Positions 1 to 13,563 are shown, counted from the first letter of the stretch. The stretch is DNA of 64,000 nucleotides from Chrysomallon squamiferum (GCA_012295275.1 CM022673.1:29461136-29525135); one strand, 5' to 3'. The notes: generated by a model not told the origin, from the letters alone. A program made the numbers and translations.

Positions 1-1080
1 AATTGTATATTTTTTCTTTTTTATTATTATTATTATTTTTTTTTTTTTTTTTTTTATTTATTATTGTTATTTTTTAATGTTTGTTACCTGATAAAAAAAA
101 AAAAAATAATAATATTCAGTAAGTAAATTATTATATGAATCAGCATGTGCTTTGTGGGTGCATGGCTCTGTTTTTGCATGAAAATGTGTAAAAAATGTTT
201 TTTCAGTTTTTGTTGTTTTTAATGAAAGAAATAAACCTCAAAACTCAAGCACAGTTACTTAGTTCTTTCTATTCATTAGATTTCATGAACTGACAGTATA
301 GACATATTATTTTGCATACACTTGATAGGAATCACATATGCATCCAACTGATGACTATATTTTAAAAAATGACACTTGTAATACACCCGATAAAGAGAAA
401 AAAGTATTAATTTGTGAAATTAACGTTATTCATGTAGGTTTTTTTAAACTACTATTTTCATTGTTGTGTACACAATTTTTCTAAAATAAAGTTTATTCTG
501 ATCATAGGGCTTTGTAATTTTGAGAAATAGATAAACAGATAGGTAAGTAAAGTAACTAAAAGAAGTCTAATGCTGTCAAAGTGTGTGCTCAAAACAGCCA
601 CTAAATATTTGTAGTTGTGATTTCATGTTTTATTTTTTTTTTTTAATTATTAGTTTGATTTTTTCTTTTTTCTTTTCCATTTTTTTTTTTGTCTTTCCAT
701 CATCTTTTATAAATTTATATACACACACACACCTCCTTGCAATAAGTATACTGTTGATGTTTTTTTTTATAGTTATGAATTAAAAACAAAATAATGAAGT
801 TTTTATTATTATTATTATGTCAACACTCACAATTGTTTAATTATTTTATTATTTAATAGCATTTTAAAATATTTATTTTTTATTTTTATTTTCTTCCATT
901 TAATTTTAATTATTCTACATTATAGTCTGATCACAGTTCAGTTTGTTGACTTGGTTTTCTTTGTAACGAACTTAGTCAAGAATAACTTCATGAATTACAC
1001 AAACATTGTTTGTTGTTGTTGTTGTTACTTTGGTGTTTGTTTGTTTGGGGTTTTTTCCTTTTTTATTTTTTATTTTTTTG
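1..1080. other. AT-rich low-complexity non-coding stretch
   Basis: The stretch is dominated by T and A homopolymers and ATT/TTA runs, for example the long T tract near 38-57. The short open frames are F/I/L-rich translations of these runs with no recognisable domain. No gene is supported here. Confidence 0.7.
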
Positions 1081-1086
1081 TTATGG

Positions 1087-1930
1087 TTTTAAGTATAACG
1101 GCGTTTCGTTTTTGCCGAAATCGATTACTTGCACAACGTCAAAAAGAAAGTTAAGACGTGCCAATAGATACCCGCAAACATATCAAAACGAGGCTTACCT
1201 AACAAAAGAAGAGACGCTTGAGTGATTAGCGACAAAATGATCATTATTAGGAACCGTACACATGCGTTTTTCTGTCCTCGGGGTTATTGCATGTCTTTAT
1301 AAAATTCCTGTACATCATTCCTCAAGTGTCAGAACAATCTTATGAAAATAGTACACAGGAAGTTCTAAAATTCCTACTCTATAGACATTTAGACTTCCGC
1401 TTTTTTGTCTATTTATAGTTTCCTTATATTGATTTATTGGAAAGAGAAAACACTATATTAAATACCAGAGTAGTACTGAAATAGCAATTTAAATAAGGAT
1501 CTTATATTTCTTGTTTTTTTTCGTTTTAAAATGACAATGGACTATGTAGACGCGGATGAATCGCGCACCTGCTGATACTACTTGGAAGCGGTACCAATGT
1601 TCGGCTGCTGCAGTAACCATGATTAAAGTAAACATGTTGATTCATCTATAAATTTAAATGCCCTCGTTATCTTTGAGATAGAAAAGATGGCTGAATTAGA
1701 AAAGTCCCGGACATCACTTCATCCACCCCCTGGTGAAGCATACAAATTCTATAGTTTTTCAAGATTAGAAATTAGTTGTGTTCCGTCACTTTTTTTTTTT
1801 TTTTTTTTTTTTTTTTGTTCATTATTTCTCTAACCTACCGCAGTTATTCAGTGTTGCTACTATTACTTATCACTGGAGTTTCAAAGAACGAAATATTGGC
1901 GGAGACCCTTTAGATACATGCATAATTTCA
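1087..1930. promoter_or_regulatory. CpG-retaining pocket, possible promoter or first-exon region
   Basis: Most of the window is nearly free of CG dinucleotides, but this segment has clusters of them: several within about 30 bases near 1098-1125, more at 1157-1231, and a group at 1550-1605. Base composition is mixed and non-repetitive apart from a T homopolymer at about 1790-1816. Local CpG retention in an otherwise depleted sequence is often seen at unmethylated promoters. No TATA box or initiator could be fixed, so the promoter idea is inference. It could equally be a recent insertion that has not yet lost its CpGs. Confidence 0.3.
1687..1732 (+). CDS. Speculative small first coding exon
   Basis: An ATG in good context (A at -3, G at +4) opens a 15-codon stretch reading MAELEKSRTSLHPPP. 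A possible splice donor CTG|GTGAAG follows at 1733. It lies in the CpG-retaining pocket. If it were spliced to the acceptor at 33573, the frame would stop at once, so it would not extend the GALNT protein. It could be an upstream short frame, the start of an unseen gene, or chance. I do not recognise the protein. Confidence 0.12.
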
Positions 1931-2406
1931 CCATATCAGTTTCATTTAATATAGAGAAGAAAAAAAAAAGAATATAAATAATAAAATGTAGAAATAATGT
2001 TTTTAATTTTAAAAAATTAAAAAATTGTAATAAGAAAATAAAACATGAACACAAGTCAATAAATAGCAGAAAACAATCCTAAACACTGTTAAAAAATATA
2101 ATAATATAAATCAGATGATATAATATACATTTAACTGTTTCAAGAATTTTTCTATGTATATATTTTAATATATTTTATAATTATTTACCTGTATTTAATC
2201 TTTTAAAATAAATACAAAATAAATATAATAATTATTGGAATTTAACATAATTATGATAAATATAAATATTATTTCTAAATCTTACTGTACATACCAATAC
2301 TCGGTGTCCCCCCCCCATTAGTCGGAACCCCATTTGTCAATTTGTTAGACAGTTTGTGAGACAGTGTAATTAGTTTCATTGGCTTGCCTCACTATTGCTA
2401 TAATGT

Positions 2407-2642
2407 TATAGCTCAATGAGCTTGGTATTAAATAAATTCATTGTTTAATTGATGGTATAGCCCAATGAGCTTGGTATTAAATAAAGTCATTGCTCAATTG
2501 ATGGTATAGCTCAATGAGCTTGGTATTAAATAAATTCATTGTTTTATTGATGGGATAGCCCAATGAGCTTGGTATTAAATAAATTCATTGTTTAATTGAT
2601 GGGATAGCCCAGTGAGCTTGGTATTTCATTGTTTAATTGATG
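2407..2642. repeat. 49-bp tandem repeat, about five copies
   Basis: Units begin at 2407, 2456, 2505, 2554 and 2603 with an exact 49-base spacing. Each contains CAATGAGCTTGGTATTAAAT; the last is shortened and carries CAGTGAGCTTGGTATT. The copies differ by only a few bases. The array lies inside the transposon-like element. Confidence 0.85.
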
Positions 2643-2830
2643 GTAACTCTTGCATTGGAGTGAGAACATATTAAATAAATACATTGCCGAAGCTAACCTG
2701 GTAGGCAAGTGGACAGAAACCCTTGATGGATTGCGCTTTCTTCTTTGCAAAGACAGTGTTGGCAACAATGTGCTCAGTTTGCAACTGACATCCAGCTCCG
2801 AGTACTTGAAGAAGACATCACAAACTTATG

Positions 2831-3040
2831 CAAACTTATAGTGCTGTTATCTAGACAGTATTAACTTATTTTAACTATTTAACTGTAAATTCTGTTATGT
2901 GAACTTAGAGTGCTGTGCTCTGTTAACTTACTTTAACTGTATTTAACTGTAAATTCTGTTATGCAAACTTATACTGTGCTCTAGACTGTATTAACTTATT
3001 TTAACAGTAAATTATGTGATGCGGACTTATAGTTCTGTTA
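2831..3040. repeat. Degenerate 65-75 bp tandem repeat
   Basis: About three copies of a unit containing TTAACTGTAAATTCTGTTATG followed by AACTTATAGTGCTGT recur with small indels. This is the second internal array of the transposon-like element. Confidence 0.7.
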
Positions 3041-3124
3041 GTTTTGTTGGGCCATTCCCATTATTTACATAGGTAAAGGGCCAGAGATTATCTGGGTGTC
3101 TGACTAATGGGGTGGAACCCCTAC

Positions 3125-6100
3125 ACTCACAGAGTAACCCCAACAATAACCTAAAACAAAGAATAAACCCATTAATAATAATAAGTAACATAAAAATTCA
3201 TAACTGGTACACTAAATATATGACAAAAAATATATACACATATAAATATATTTATATAAATATAGCTACTGATGCAAGTCCATGTATTGGGTATGGATTT
3301 GTGTGCATATAAACATGAACAAAAAAAACAGCTTCCTATATTTATATTGAATGAAAGCAATACATTACAAAGCAGGAAACTAACTTTTACGTGTACCCCA
3401 TTATTATTTATCTTTCTGTTTTATAATGAGAACTATTTATTTTATGTTTCCCTTTTTAAACTTAGTTTTTTTTTAAACTTTGGAAATAATCAAAGTCATT
3501 GGTATAAAATTACTGTAAAGAATGAGCCACCAAATAACATTTATTTTGTTCGTCCTGACCTTACTGGATGGGTTTTATTTTCATGTAACATAGGTTACTG
3601 AAAATTTATAACTTAATCATGGAAGAGATTTTAAGATTATATTTATTATCATCTTTTAATATACTTTAATATTGCTGTTGCATTAGCTAATTAAAGCACA
3701 ATCAGAGAAAATTATGCTACTCTGTGGAATAGTTAATCCATTGCTAACAATTATTATTTTAACTCATTTCATCTAGCATCAAGAATCTGTTTCTCCCTTC
3801 TAAATTCTGGATCTGCCCTTTCATATTTATTTTACTTTATTAATATAATATTTACAATTAACTTAAATTTTTATATATAATTTATATTTCATCAATAATG
3901 TAATACGTAGTTAATGAAAAAACAAACTTTAATTGTTAATATGTTTTTGTTTGTTTTCTGTTAACATTAGTGCACATTAGTAAAAGTCTATAAAGACTGA
4001 GTCATGTCAAAACCTTTTTTTATACACTTTTTTTTATAAAGATAATTTAAAAAAAACAACAACAACAGAACAGTTCATTTTATTTTATTATCTGTTGTTC
4101 TATTTAGTGTTTTATGAATCTACCACTAGGAGAAGAATTAACATGTCCTGCTCTATGTGCATGGGTGAATTCATTTAGTTTGTTTCACTGACAGACTTTA
4201 AATGAGCCATATAATTCCTAATCACTAAGATTTTATGGTCATTAAATATCTGAGATTAAAATAAATGGATGAAAAAAAATAATCTATATTATCATTTTGA
4301 CAATTTTTATTTAAAACATTTTTTTTTCTTTTTTGACAGTTTGAATTAAAATAATTAACAGTAAAATGCCACTGTAATGTTATCTGTTTTTACAGATATA
4401 TTCAGTAATTTATGTCCATCAGAGGTGTACAGTGTCAAATATTTTGCATTACTGGTACCTGTGTTACAGGGAAGTAGTTGTAAAGAAACGAAACCCTCTT
4501 AGACAGAATACAAGTTTTTAATGATCATGTTAGAAGGAAAAAGAAATAACTATTTTGATCTGTGCATTTCCACATTTGTTTTTAATCTTACTTTATTATT
4601 AACAAAGATTTATATATTCAAACATCTGAAAATCTGTGTATGTGTTAATTTCTTTTAACCACCAAATCTATAATTAAATACATTTTTTTGAAAGTATGAA
4701 AATTGTTTTTAGGTTTTTGTTCAAGTCTCTACAGATATTAAACATGATAAATGAAAACAGAAAATAAAAGGGATGTGTCCCTACAATAAAAGCTGCATTT
4801 TATACCATAAAGTCTTGCACCTGCATGTTTGATTTTTGCAGAATGTGCTTCCATTATTTTGAACTGGATATTTCTTGATTGTGATAAAGAAGAAATGTCA
4901 GCCCAGCTTTTCTTCTTGTATTAATTAGTATTAAGATTTTTTCAGTCAGTGGTTACCAGGTGTGTGTGTAGCTATTCACCTGAATGTTGCAAATTCAACA
5001 ACTGGAATAAAGCACTACAGTTCCTTTCTCCCTTTGGATCTAAACTACCTTTTAATTCTTTCTAAAGCTTCTGAGCTGACAAAATGTGTATTTTCTTTCT
5101 TTATAATCCAAATTTTTATTGTCGACATTCATCCATGGTGTACACTCGGTCAACTAAAATGTCAGCCTGATTAGAAGACGATCTTCATTCTGTGAAAATT
5201 ATCTGAAAAAAAAAAGAAAGAAAAAATTACCTGCAGCGAACCATTATTAATTTATTGAATTTTCTTTCTTTTTTTTTTTTTTAGCAAATCTTCTATAATT
5301 ACATTTTTTTAACTTTTCTGCTCAGATGATTCTTTTCAGAATATTCATCACATAATTCTAATCCTTCCATTGTGTTGTAGACTAAATGAGAAACTAATTT
5401 TCACTCATCCATGATCTCGTCATGCATTTACATAATTTTCTCACAGGTCTGACTGACACACACAATAGAAATTGGTTCAAATCAGACACAGGGCTTGAAT
5501 TTCTGTCTCCAGGGTAAAAGGTTTTTTGGTTAAACCATCTGATAGTTGTTTTACTGAGGGTCTCTTTATTACACTGTCTGATTTGTTTTAGAAAAGATAA
5601 CCAAACACCTAAAGCAGTATCAGTGATTTTTTTTTTATTATTATTTACTTTTTTGATTTTTATTTTTTATTTTTTTTTTTGATTTTATATATATTTTTTG
5701 ATTATTGTTGTTGTTGTTATATTTTTATTTGTTTTATATATTTTAATTTTGTTTGTTTTGTGTGTATGTCTGTGTCTGTGTCTGAACTCTTTCTTGAGTT
5801 TGTACTAATAACACTTTTAAATTTTTATACGTAGATTTTCATTATCATGGAAATGATGTCAGTCCATATGGTCAAGATTTTAAAAGTAATGGTACGTACT
5901 ATCCTGTTAATTCCACTGATTTCTATTTTGTCATTATTTATCTGTATTCTGTATTTTGAATGTACTCTTTTCCTCAAAATGCAGACAATGTTACTGAAAT
6001 TAGTTCATCTGCTCAAGTGAGAATCTTTCTGGTACAGTACAAAACGATGTCACATTCATCATTACTAAATGTTAAACCTGTCTGAGAAGGAAAGTTTTTA

Positions 6101-9100
6101 ATCAATGATTATTATATTTTTGTGTCAATGAAAATATTCTTAGACAACCTGAAGATAATCTTTTGCAACAGACACAAGTAATTTCTTTGACTTAACTTCT
6201 TTTTGTTTTGCAACAGTGAATTGAAAAATGATTTCTGTTTTGTAAGAGCAACAGCAGTATCTTTTTATTTTGTTTTGTTTGAAGTGATCTGGTAATAATT
6301 TATGTAAAAAGTTTTAAAAGATTTTAACATATTGAATGATTATATTATTATATACCATGAACCTTTCCAAATAATAATAATGTATGACCCTAAATTACTT
6401 GCTTTTGAGGATTACACTTTCACTTACTATACTGAGTTATTTAGTTTCATTATAGAATTAAATAAATTCTTGGGTGCAGTGAGTAAAAATTAACTTTGCA
6501 ATGCTTTACTTACTCAGTCTACTGTTTAACAAAAAAAATAATTCAGACCAAGAAATTAAGTTTGAATTTGTCTCTTTTGTCAGTGATTGTTATGTTTGGG
6601 TGAGTAAGTCAAGTTAATGAAGATATTTATTTCAGACAAATATGAAGAAAACAGTTTGTCGCAAAAGACACTAATGACTTTGCTTACATTATTTTATATT
6701 ATCTTTATTTATAATTTTTTTTTTTTTTATTTTGTTTTACTTTTTTTAAAATTTTATTTTTATGTATAACCTTTTTTAGAGAGTAATTTGAAAATTATTT
6801 TACTTTTATAACAGCAAAGTTGATTCTTCTTACAGATTCTTATAAAGATTTCATTTTCTTTATAATGTACAAATCATGCTACAAAAGAATTTCATTGGCT
6901 TTTTTCTTTCTACTATGACAGTGATTTGAAAATGTATTTCCTTACAATAGTTATTAAACATAATCTTTGTGAATTTTAGGAATGTATATTACTATTTATT
7001 TTAAATACAATCAGGCCAAACACTCTAACCAAGGATTAACACTGTTGTTGACAGCATACAGCCAGGGATTTATAGATGATCATAAATCATGAAACAGACT
7101 TTTCTGCCACCATGTTTTAATAAAATGGTTTTAATATTCTGTACATTGTAATGTAAGTAATATTAGCTATCAAAATACAGTTTCGTTAAGAATCTTTTTT
7201 TGTATTAAAAGCAGTTTCTCACAGTATTTAGTTTAGGGTTCATTGGTTTTTTGTGTTGTTGTTATTTTTGAGAGGGGCAGAGGTGGTATCCTTTCTCTTA
7301 TAGTTATAAAAATCTATGTTTTTATTTATTATTTTGTTTTCTTGTTGTGGTTTTTGTTTATTTTTTTGCAAAATTAAGAACCAAACAGTTATAACAGCTT
7401 GCTATTTCAAAAAATTGTACAGTAAAATATATTACATTTCTTCCTTGTATCAGTAATGCAAGATTTTGTAAACAAACTGTTTATATTTTCAGATTTAGAA
7501 AATGATTTATCAGTTTATTTTCTCCTTTCCTGACTCCTCTCTCATGTCAATTAAAAATGCACTTGATGCTTAATAGCATCGTTTGGTGTCAAATATCTTC
7601 TTATCCTTCACATTCCTGCAACTTAAATCACCCCAGAGCTTTTCTAACAGGTAACAAAAAGCTCATAAAACATTTGTATTGTGTGGTGCTGAAGGGGTTA
7701 AAAAAATGTACTTTCCTTCATGGATGTTTCTGTTTTACCAGAACTGCTAATAAAAATCTGTTTCCTTTCTTTAACAGTGTCTTGCATTATTTTTTCCACT
7801 GCCATTATTCAGAATTTAATTTTCATGCTGTGGATAGATTTGCTTGGCATTCTGTCATCAGAAGTAAATAATCACTGTTGAGAGTTATTTTTGTATCAAC
7901 CTTTACGTGTACTCTGATCCAGATGTACGGCTCTGCCCCCAAAATAATTAAAACATTTCATTTCATGAGATTACATTTTGAACAGAGCTCCAATCATCTA
8001 TTATTGTGTAAAGATTGATTAATAAAGACAAAAATGTCAAGGCTTTTCTTTTTTGTTGTTATTATTATTACTTTTTTTTTCCTTTTAAGCATGATATAAT
8101 TTTTAAAATGTCATTTTAGAGGATTAATTCTGCACTCAGATTCAGTTTTTCTGTTATTCTACTTAATTAATTAAGTAGAATAAAAATAGGATTTTAAAAT
8201 ATTTTTTATTACAAATTTTTTTTAGATATTAATTTTTGTGAAGAGTTTGATTTTTCCATTATCTTGCTTAAACAAGAAATACTACTAGAAAAAATTTATT
8301 TATTTATTTATTTATTTATTTGTTGGTAAACTTATATGTCATAACTAAGATATTTGGTTTCCAGGTTCTCTCATTATTAAGTGTGATTATCAAAATATCA
8401 AGTGTTTATTTGTATCGTTATTTATTCATTTAGTTATTTACACATTTTAAAATTTATTTATTTATTTATATTTTTATTCATTTAATGCAATATCAGTATA
8501 GTTTGACAATAATTTACAAGGTTAAAAAATCACTTATACTGTTGCTACCTGCTTGAAACTTTTTGAAAATATCTTTATTTCTCACTAGATAGATTTGAAT
8601 TTTTTATATCTTTAGGGTTACCTAAATCCATTTGATTTATATATTTTTGATAAACAAGAAACAGATTCATTATCTTCTTTTTTTCTTCTTGTTCCAGAAT
8701 ACTAAATAAATAAATAAATAAAAACATTACTGATGCAGATATATATTAAACAGACTTAACTAATCTGAAAAATTTGAAACAGAAAACCAAATTAAATCAC
8801 AGAACCTTTTGTTCTAAATGCTATCATGTTGCTATCATATGCTGTTAGTGTTGGTGCAAAAGAAATAAACTTGTCACCCCAGCAAACAAAAAAATCATTT
8901 TCTGATGGGAATTTTCATCGTATTTCAGTAACATGAAGACAAACCAGTAAAATCACTGAAGTGAAAAGTGCCAAGTTGCGACCATATTGCAGAGTGCAGC
9001 TGATATTCAGCCACATCATTAGAAGGAAAATAATGAAGAAAACAAGCACTTGTAGCAATTCCAGATGGCTTTCTGATATAAGAAATCAGCAGGAAAAACA

Positions 9101-9118
9101 CCATTTCACTTGGCACGT
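3125..9118. other. AT-rich non-coding stretch
   Basis: About 6 kb of AT-rich sequence with short homopolymers, TTTA/TTAT runs (8296-8322, 8452-8480) and no frame with domain-like composition. Apart from the SINE-like fragment at 5472-5545, listed separately, I see no gene, RNA or intact element. Confidence 0.6.
5472..5545 (-). mobile_element. tRNA-derived SINE fragment
   Basis: Read on the minus strand, a degenerate A-box-like GATGGTTTAACC is followed by CTGGAGACAGAAATTCAAGCCC, which resembles a polymerase III B box. This order is typical of tRNA-derived SINEs in molluscs. The copy is short and diverged, and no target-site duplication was fixed. Confidence 0.4.
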
Positions 9119-9124
9119 AAATAA

Positions 9125-9400
9125 CATTGAGTAATATGTTTATTGTCTATGGAGCATTGCAGCACTGCTGTTAAAGATTATATTGCTGTCAGCATTTTCT
9201 GAAAGAGATCAGAACTAGTATATATGATATTGCACATCTATGTATATCTTAACAGATACATAGATAGAAAAGCAGACAACTAGATAGAGAGTAATATAGA
9301 TACATGCAGCATTGCAGCAGTGCTATTTAGCTTATATTACAGTCAGCATTTTCTGAAAGCAAGCAGATATTACACATCTATATATATCATTACAGATACA
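9125..9400. repeat. Diverged tandem duplication of about 160 bp
   Basis: Two copies share GAGCATTGCAGCACTGCTGTT or GCAGCATTGCAGCAGTGCTATT, then GTCAGCATTTTCTGAAAG and an ACACATCTATATATATC-type tail. They start near 9150 and 9304. Confidence 0.6.
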
Positions 9401-9487
9401 TATACAGATGTGATGTAGACAGATAGATACTTAGATATAAATAATAGACAAACAGATTGATAGACCTAGATCTATTATATAATAAAT

Positions 9488-9780
9488 TTCACTTTATGAG
9501 TATATCATTTTACTGTAAGTTTATTAATTTTCAGTTTGTGAGTATATTATCACTTTAATGTAAGTCTTAACACATTTCACTTTATGATATTAATAAACTG
9601 ATTCAGTTTGTGAGCATACTGTCACTTTATTATAAGTTTAATCACTTTCAGCTTGTGAGAGTACATTATCAAATTTCAGTTTGTGAGTATATTATCACTT
9701 TGTTTATATTAAAAATCTTCAGTTTGTGAGTATTATCACTTTATTGTAAGTTTAACGAGTTTCAGTTTGTAACTTTATTA
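9488..9780. repeat. Degenerate tandem repeat with CAGTTTGTGAGTATATTATC core
   Basis: A 45-60 bp unit containing TTTCAGTTTGTGAG, then TATCACTTTA and TGTAAGTTTA, recurs five to six times with substitutions and deletions. Confidence 0.7.
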
Positions 9781-11189
9781 TATTTTATTGTACAGCCATC
9801 TTCCCATGCTCCATTGTGCACTCACTGTTATATTTCTCTGACTATGAATCTTTTGTTTGAAGTTCTCAGTCCATAAAGCAGTTTACAGTCCCCTCCCTGA
9901 CCTGTGGTGACCCAGCACAGCAAGGGTGAGTACCAAATTATAATGCACAAAACAGACATTAGCTCCTGCAAAGAAAAATGAGTCAACGCTCTATAGAAAT
10001 TAATTGTAGATATTTTGCACCATGTGATTTTTACTTGTATCAGTGGCTTGGTCTGGCTCTAGTGATACACAATTAAGATACAGAAAAGCAGTCCCCTTGT
10101 AGTGAGATCTTTTTGTAATTTTTATCCAGCACCAAAGAACTTTAACCCTCTTTAACTATGGCAGATTGTAAATCTATAAGTGACCCCATGGGGGGGGTGA
10201 TGGTTAAAAAAAATTTCAGATCTCAAAGACAGACTCTGTCAAGTGATGATAATGAAGCTTATTTTTTTTTTTAAAGCTATTTTCATTGACAAAAAAAAAA
10301 ATTGTTCATGGATCATGGTTAACTAATTTTTAATTGCCTTCTCCCTGCAGGGGGTGAAAAAGGAATTCATACTCAAGACTGGTTAGTTATGGTTAAATAA
10401 TTTATTCTCATTTTCCATGGAAGTAGTTAAGAAATTTTGAAGTGTCTGTAAATTTGATAATTGTTCTGCCATTTATACTTGGCAAACGTTCAAATAAGCA
10501 TTTTTATTTTTTTCATTTTTTTTTCTTCCTTTTATTTATTTTTTATTTTTATTTTTTTTATTTTTTTAAGTCAAAACTGTTCCCCAAAAAGTGTAAAAAA
10601 AACAACCACAAAAAAAGCAACTCATTTTTAAAATGTGCTTTGTATTTTTTGATGTTATAAAAAATATATATTTTAAGATAACAGAAATTATGATGCATTA
10701 ATAAAATTAAAATATTATCAAATAATGAGTTAGGCAGTGATGGCAGTTTTTTAATCTGTGAAAAGAGTTTAAAACGTGTTGTAAGCTTTAAACAAATCTA
10801 ATTTTGAATCAACACTTTAAGCTTTTCTCAGTACAAATGAAATGTTTTTGCAGTAATAAACAAACAGCATATTTATACAGTATAACAACCAGTCCTGCCA
10901 GAGAAGCAAATTAACATTAAATCAAAATTAAACTTAATCTATTTTTTTACTTACTGTATATGTGTGTTCTTATGTGTATGGTGTATATAAGTGTGCTGCC
11001 AGTACACTATATTTAGAGTACTACCAATACTGGTACCTACATCAAACCTTCTGATGCTACCTTGAATAGCTGGAGTTGAATCATATTCAAGATGTGCAGG
11101 TGCAATAAAAATGCTTCAGCATAAAACAAAATGTTGGGCTTTTGTTTCATAGACCTAAATGTACTTCTAATGCATACTTAAAACCACAT

Positions 11190-11790
11190 TCCTCACATAG
11201 TTAAATATGCACATAAAAACATGTACTTCATACCCATATAAACATAGGCACAAATGTGCACACATACACCAACTCTCCAGAATAAACACACTCACATTCA
11301 ATATTCTCAAATAATGCACTAGGTCTAAAAAACAGCCTCTATGATACACTTGATGTGATGCTGTTTCTCTCATTTCATCTTTCATCAGAATGAGTCTGCT
11401 ATTATATTGCTTTTTATTGTGTTTTCTTCTTGCTAAAATTCATCAGTTTAAAAGAGACATTCTGAACAAAATGGATCCTGACCAGAAACTATCAATCTAT
11501 GAAGTGTTAAGATGTATTTGGATACTTGCACATGCACATACAAACAAACATATACACAAAAACTCATGCATAAACACCCACAGAGAGAAACATGCTTGAA
11601 GCTCGAACACACACATTCAGTGTTCTTAAATGATGCATTAAATAAAAAGTCTAAACAGCAGCTTTTATGAGGTACTTGCTGAGATACAGTTTCTGTCATT
11701 GCATCATTTATCACCTAGTGTCTGTTATTATGTTGCTTTTTATTGTGATTTCATCTCAATCAAGTTCATCGGGTTAAAAGAGGTTTTCTC
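11190..11790. repeat. Diverged tandem duplication of about 318 bp
   Basis: The first copy (about 11190-11470) and second copy (about 11510-11790) share the same order of elements. These are a CA-rich stretch, an ATGCAYTA block, GATAC near a TTTCTSTCATT block, ATTATRTTGCTTTTTATTGTG and a CATCRGKTTAAAAGAG end. Identity is clearly below 85%. The short frames inside are repeat translations, not genes. Confidence 0.6.
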
Positions 11791-11821
11791 CACAAAATGA
11801 ATGATGACCAACAACATTTAA

Positions 11822-12060
11822 CCTGTTTGTATTGCTGACAGAAATTTCAGCTTTGATAAAAACAGATGTCTTGCAAGACTAAACCTCAAGTTACATTCCA
11901 GGGAATTGAGAGAGTGAGAGGAAAAACGCAGATTGCATGTGAAAAATAGAAGATTATTAACTTGTTTTGATTTGCTGATAGAACTTTCAGCTTTGATAAA
12001 AACTGACATCAATAACAGAAAACAGAGATAAAACCAGAATTTGTATTTATTCATTGTTTT
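11822..12060. repeat. Duplicated 120-130 bp unit
   Basis: TTTCAGCTTTGATAAAAAC occurs at about 11846 and 11987, each preceded by a TTGCTGAYAGAA block. A third partial copy with TTGCATGTGGAAAAGG lies near 12085. Confidence 0.6.
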
Positions 12061-12299
12061 CTGTGTTGGGCAGGATGGGGAAATTGCATGTGGAAAAGGA
12101 GTTTATAAAATTTCACATTTAATAAAGACTGATATCAGTAAAACAGTGCTAGTTATTCAGTGATTCAGATGAATATTTAACAGTATCTCAATTCAGTGGT
12201 TTTTGTCTCATGACAGTTTGAGAAATAATCTGCTAAAGAGATATTTTTTAAAGTTATAGCAATATCTGTATATAAGTAACAGAACAATAGTCTGTAGTA

Positions 12300-12690
12300 A
12301 TTTTATACTACATTGTTATGCATAAATGTTATGGTATCTTGGTTGCCATAAAAGTTATATTATTTTAGTCAGTATGAAAGTTAATGTATATTGGACAGGA
12401 TAAAAGTTATTGAAAATTAATCTATATGAAAGTTACAGAATATTTGTCTGTATAAATGTAGATTGTTGGTTTTCATTATAAAGTTACAGAACACTGGTCT
12501 TTATTTACAGAGCCTTGTTCTGTTATAAACATTATTGAAAGTTGATTTGAATCCAAAAAAAAAATCACAAAAACATTATAGAAAATCAGTCTACTTATAA
12601 ACATTAGGGAATTATGGGTATGTATGTAAGTTGTAGAATCATGGTCCATATAAAAGTTATAAAAGATATATCTGTATTCCAGCCACTGAT
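12300..12690. repeat. Degenerate tandem repeat with AAAGTTAT core
   Basis: A unit of about 40-60 bp with a TATAAAAGTTA or TATGAAAGTTA core recurs about seven times. It is strongly diverged and AT-rich. Confidence 0.5.
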
Positions 12691-12699
12691 CCACAATGA

Positions 12700-13550
12700 A
12701 GTATGTACAGCTCTGGGGTATGTGCTGTCCTGTATATTGCCTGTAAAAGATTCAAAGCTGCTAAATGATAATAGCTGCATAAACAGAATGTTTCCTCTCA
12801 GATAAGTACTCAACTCCATACATTTGTTTGGCACTCAGTAATATTAAAATGTGTCACTGAACAATTAGTTTGTTCCCATTACTAGAATTTTTAGTAATAA
12901 TCTTAAGTGACCGAGCTACAAAGTAAAGATGTCATTAATGGTAATAGTTTTATCCGTTACTAAACTAATAAACTAATGTTAGAGTTACTCTGGTGAACTT
13001 CTGCCATATCTGAAACATCAAAACCGACACACATTCTGAAGTGATAGTTCAGTCCTAAGGACTATATAATGTCTAACAAGTAGTCTCTGGAGCCTGTTTT
13101 GGAAATGGTGTGCACATTTGCTGGAATATTCTGTTTGTAGAAATCATCTTGGGAGCTGTAATTTTACTGTACAGAAATGAACAGTCTTTATTTACCGTCC
13201 AGGGAATATGGCCAAACCATACAATGTAAACTGGGATAAGAAGAGAAATACCAAAGTAATGTTTAGTCAGTGTTAAATAAATGATGAAGAAAGATTAAGA
13301 TGTTAGAAAGCTCAACTTTGAGACATTCTTGGATGGAGAATTTATCCTTTTAAAGCTGGATTGTAAATTCAGTTCTTTTCAGTTTACTCATTAGCTATTT
13401 CCCATTCCAGCAAGTGATCTTTTATTGGTTTATCAGAAGGGCGTATATATAAAACTCACACAAACTATTTTAATACAACATGTTTAATGTAGAATAAACA
13501 TTTACATTCTTTTTTAGTTTATTTTCATGATTAAGATTTAAGAACTGAAT
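12700..13550. other. Unassigned non-coding stretch
   Basis: Moderately complex AT-rich sequence with no frame of coding character and no clear repeat. Nothing further is supported. Confidence 0.5.
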
Positions 13551-13563
13551 TTTGATAATTAAC

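Larger units (their letters stand above)
2303..3121. mobile_element. Non-autonomous DNA transposon remnant, pogo/Tigger-like
   Basis: Imperfect terminal inverted repeats of about 35 bp bracket the segment. The left end has CCCCATTAGTCGGAACCCC at about 2313-2331. The right end, read in reverse complement from 3121, has ACCCCATTAGTCAGACACCC. Subrepeated TIRs of this kind resemble Tigger/pogo elements. The interior has two internal tandem arrays and a short complex stretch (2690-2850). One reading of that stretch contains LEEDITNLCKLI and may be a degenerate piece of a transposase C-terminus, but no catalytic core is present. A TA target-site duplication is possible but not clear. The family assignment is inference. 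Confidence 0.45.

Noticed and set aside
7557-7871. 104-codon + frame
   Set aside because: No domain, AT-rich composition equal to the flanks, no splice context and no recognised homology.
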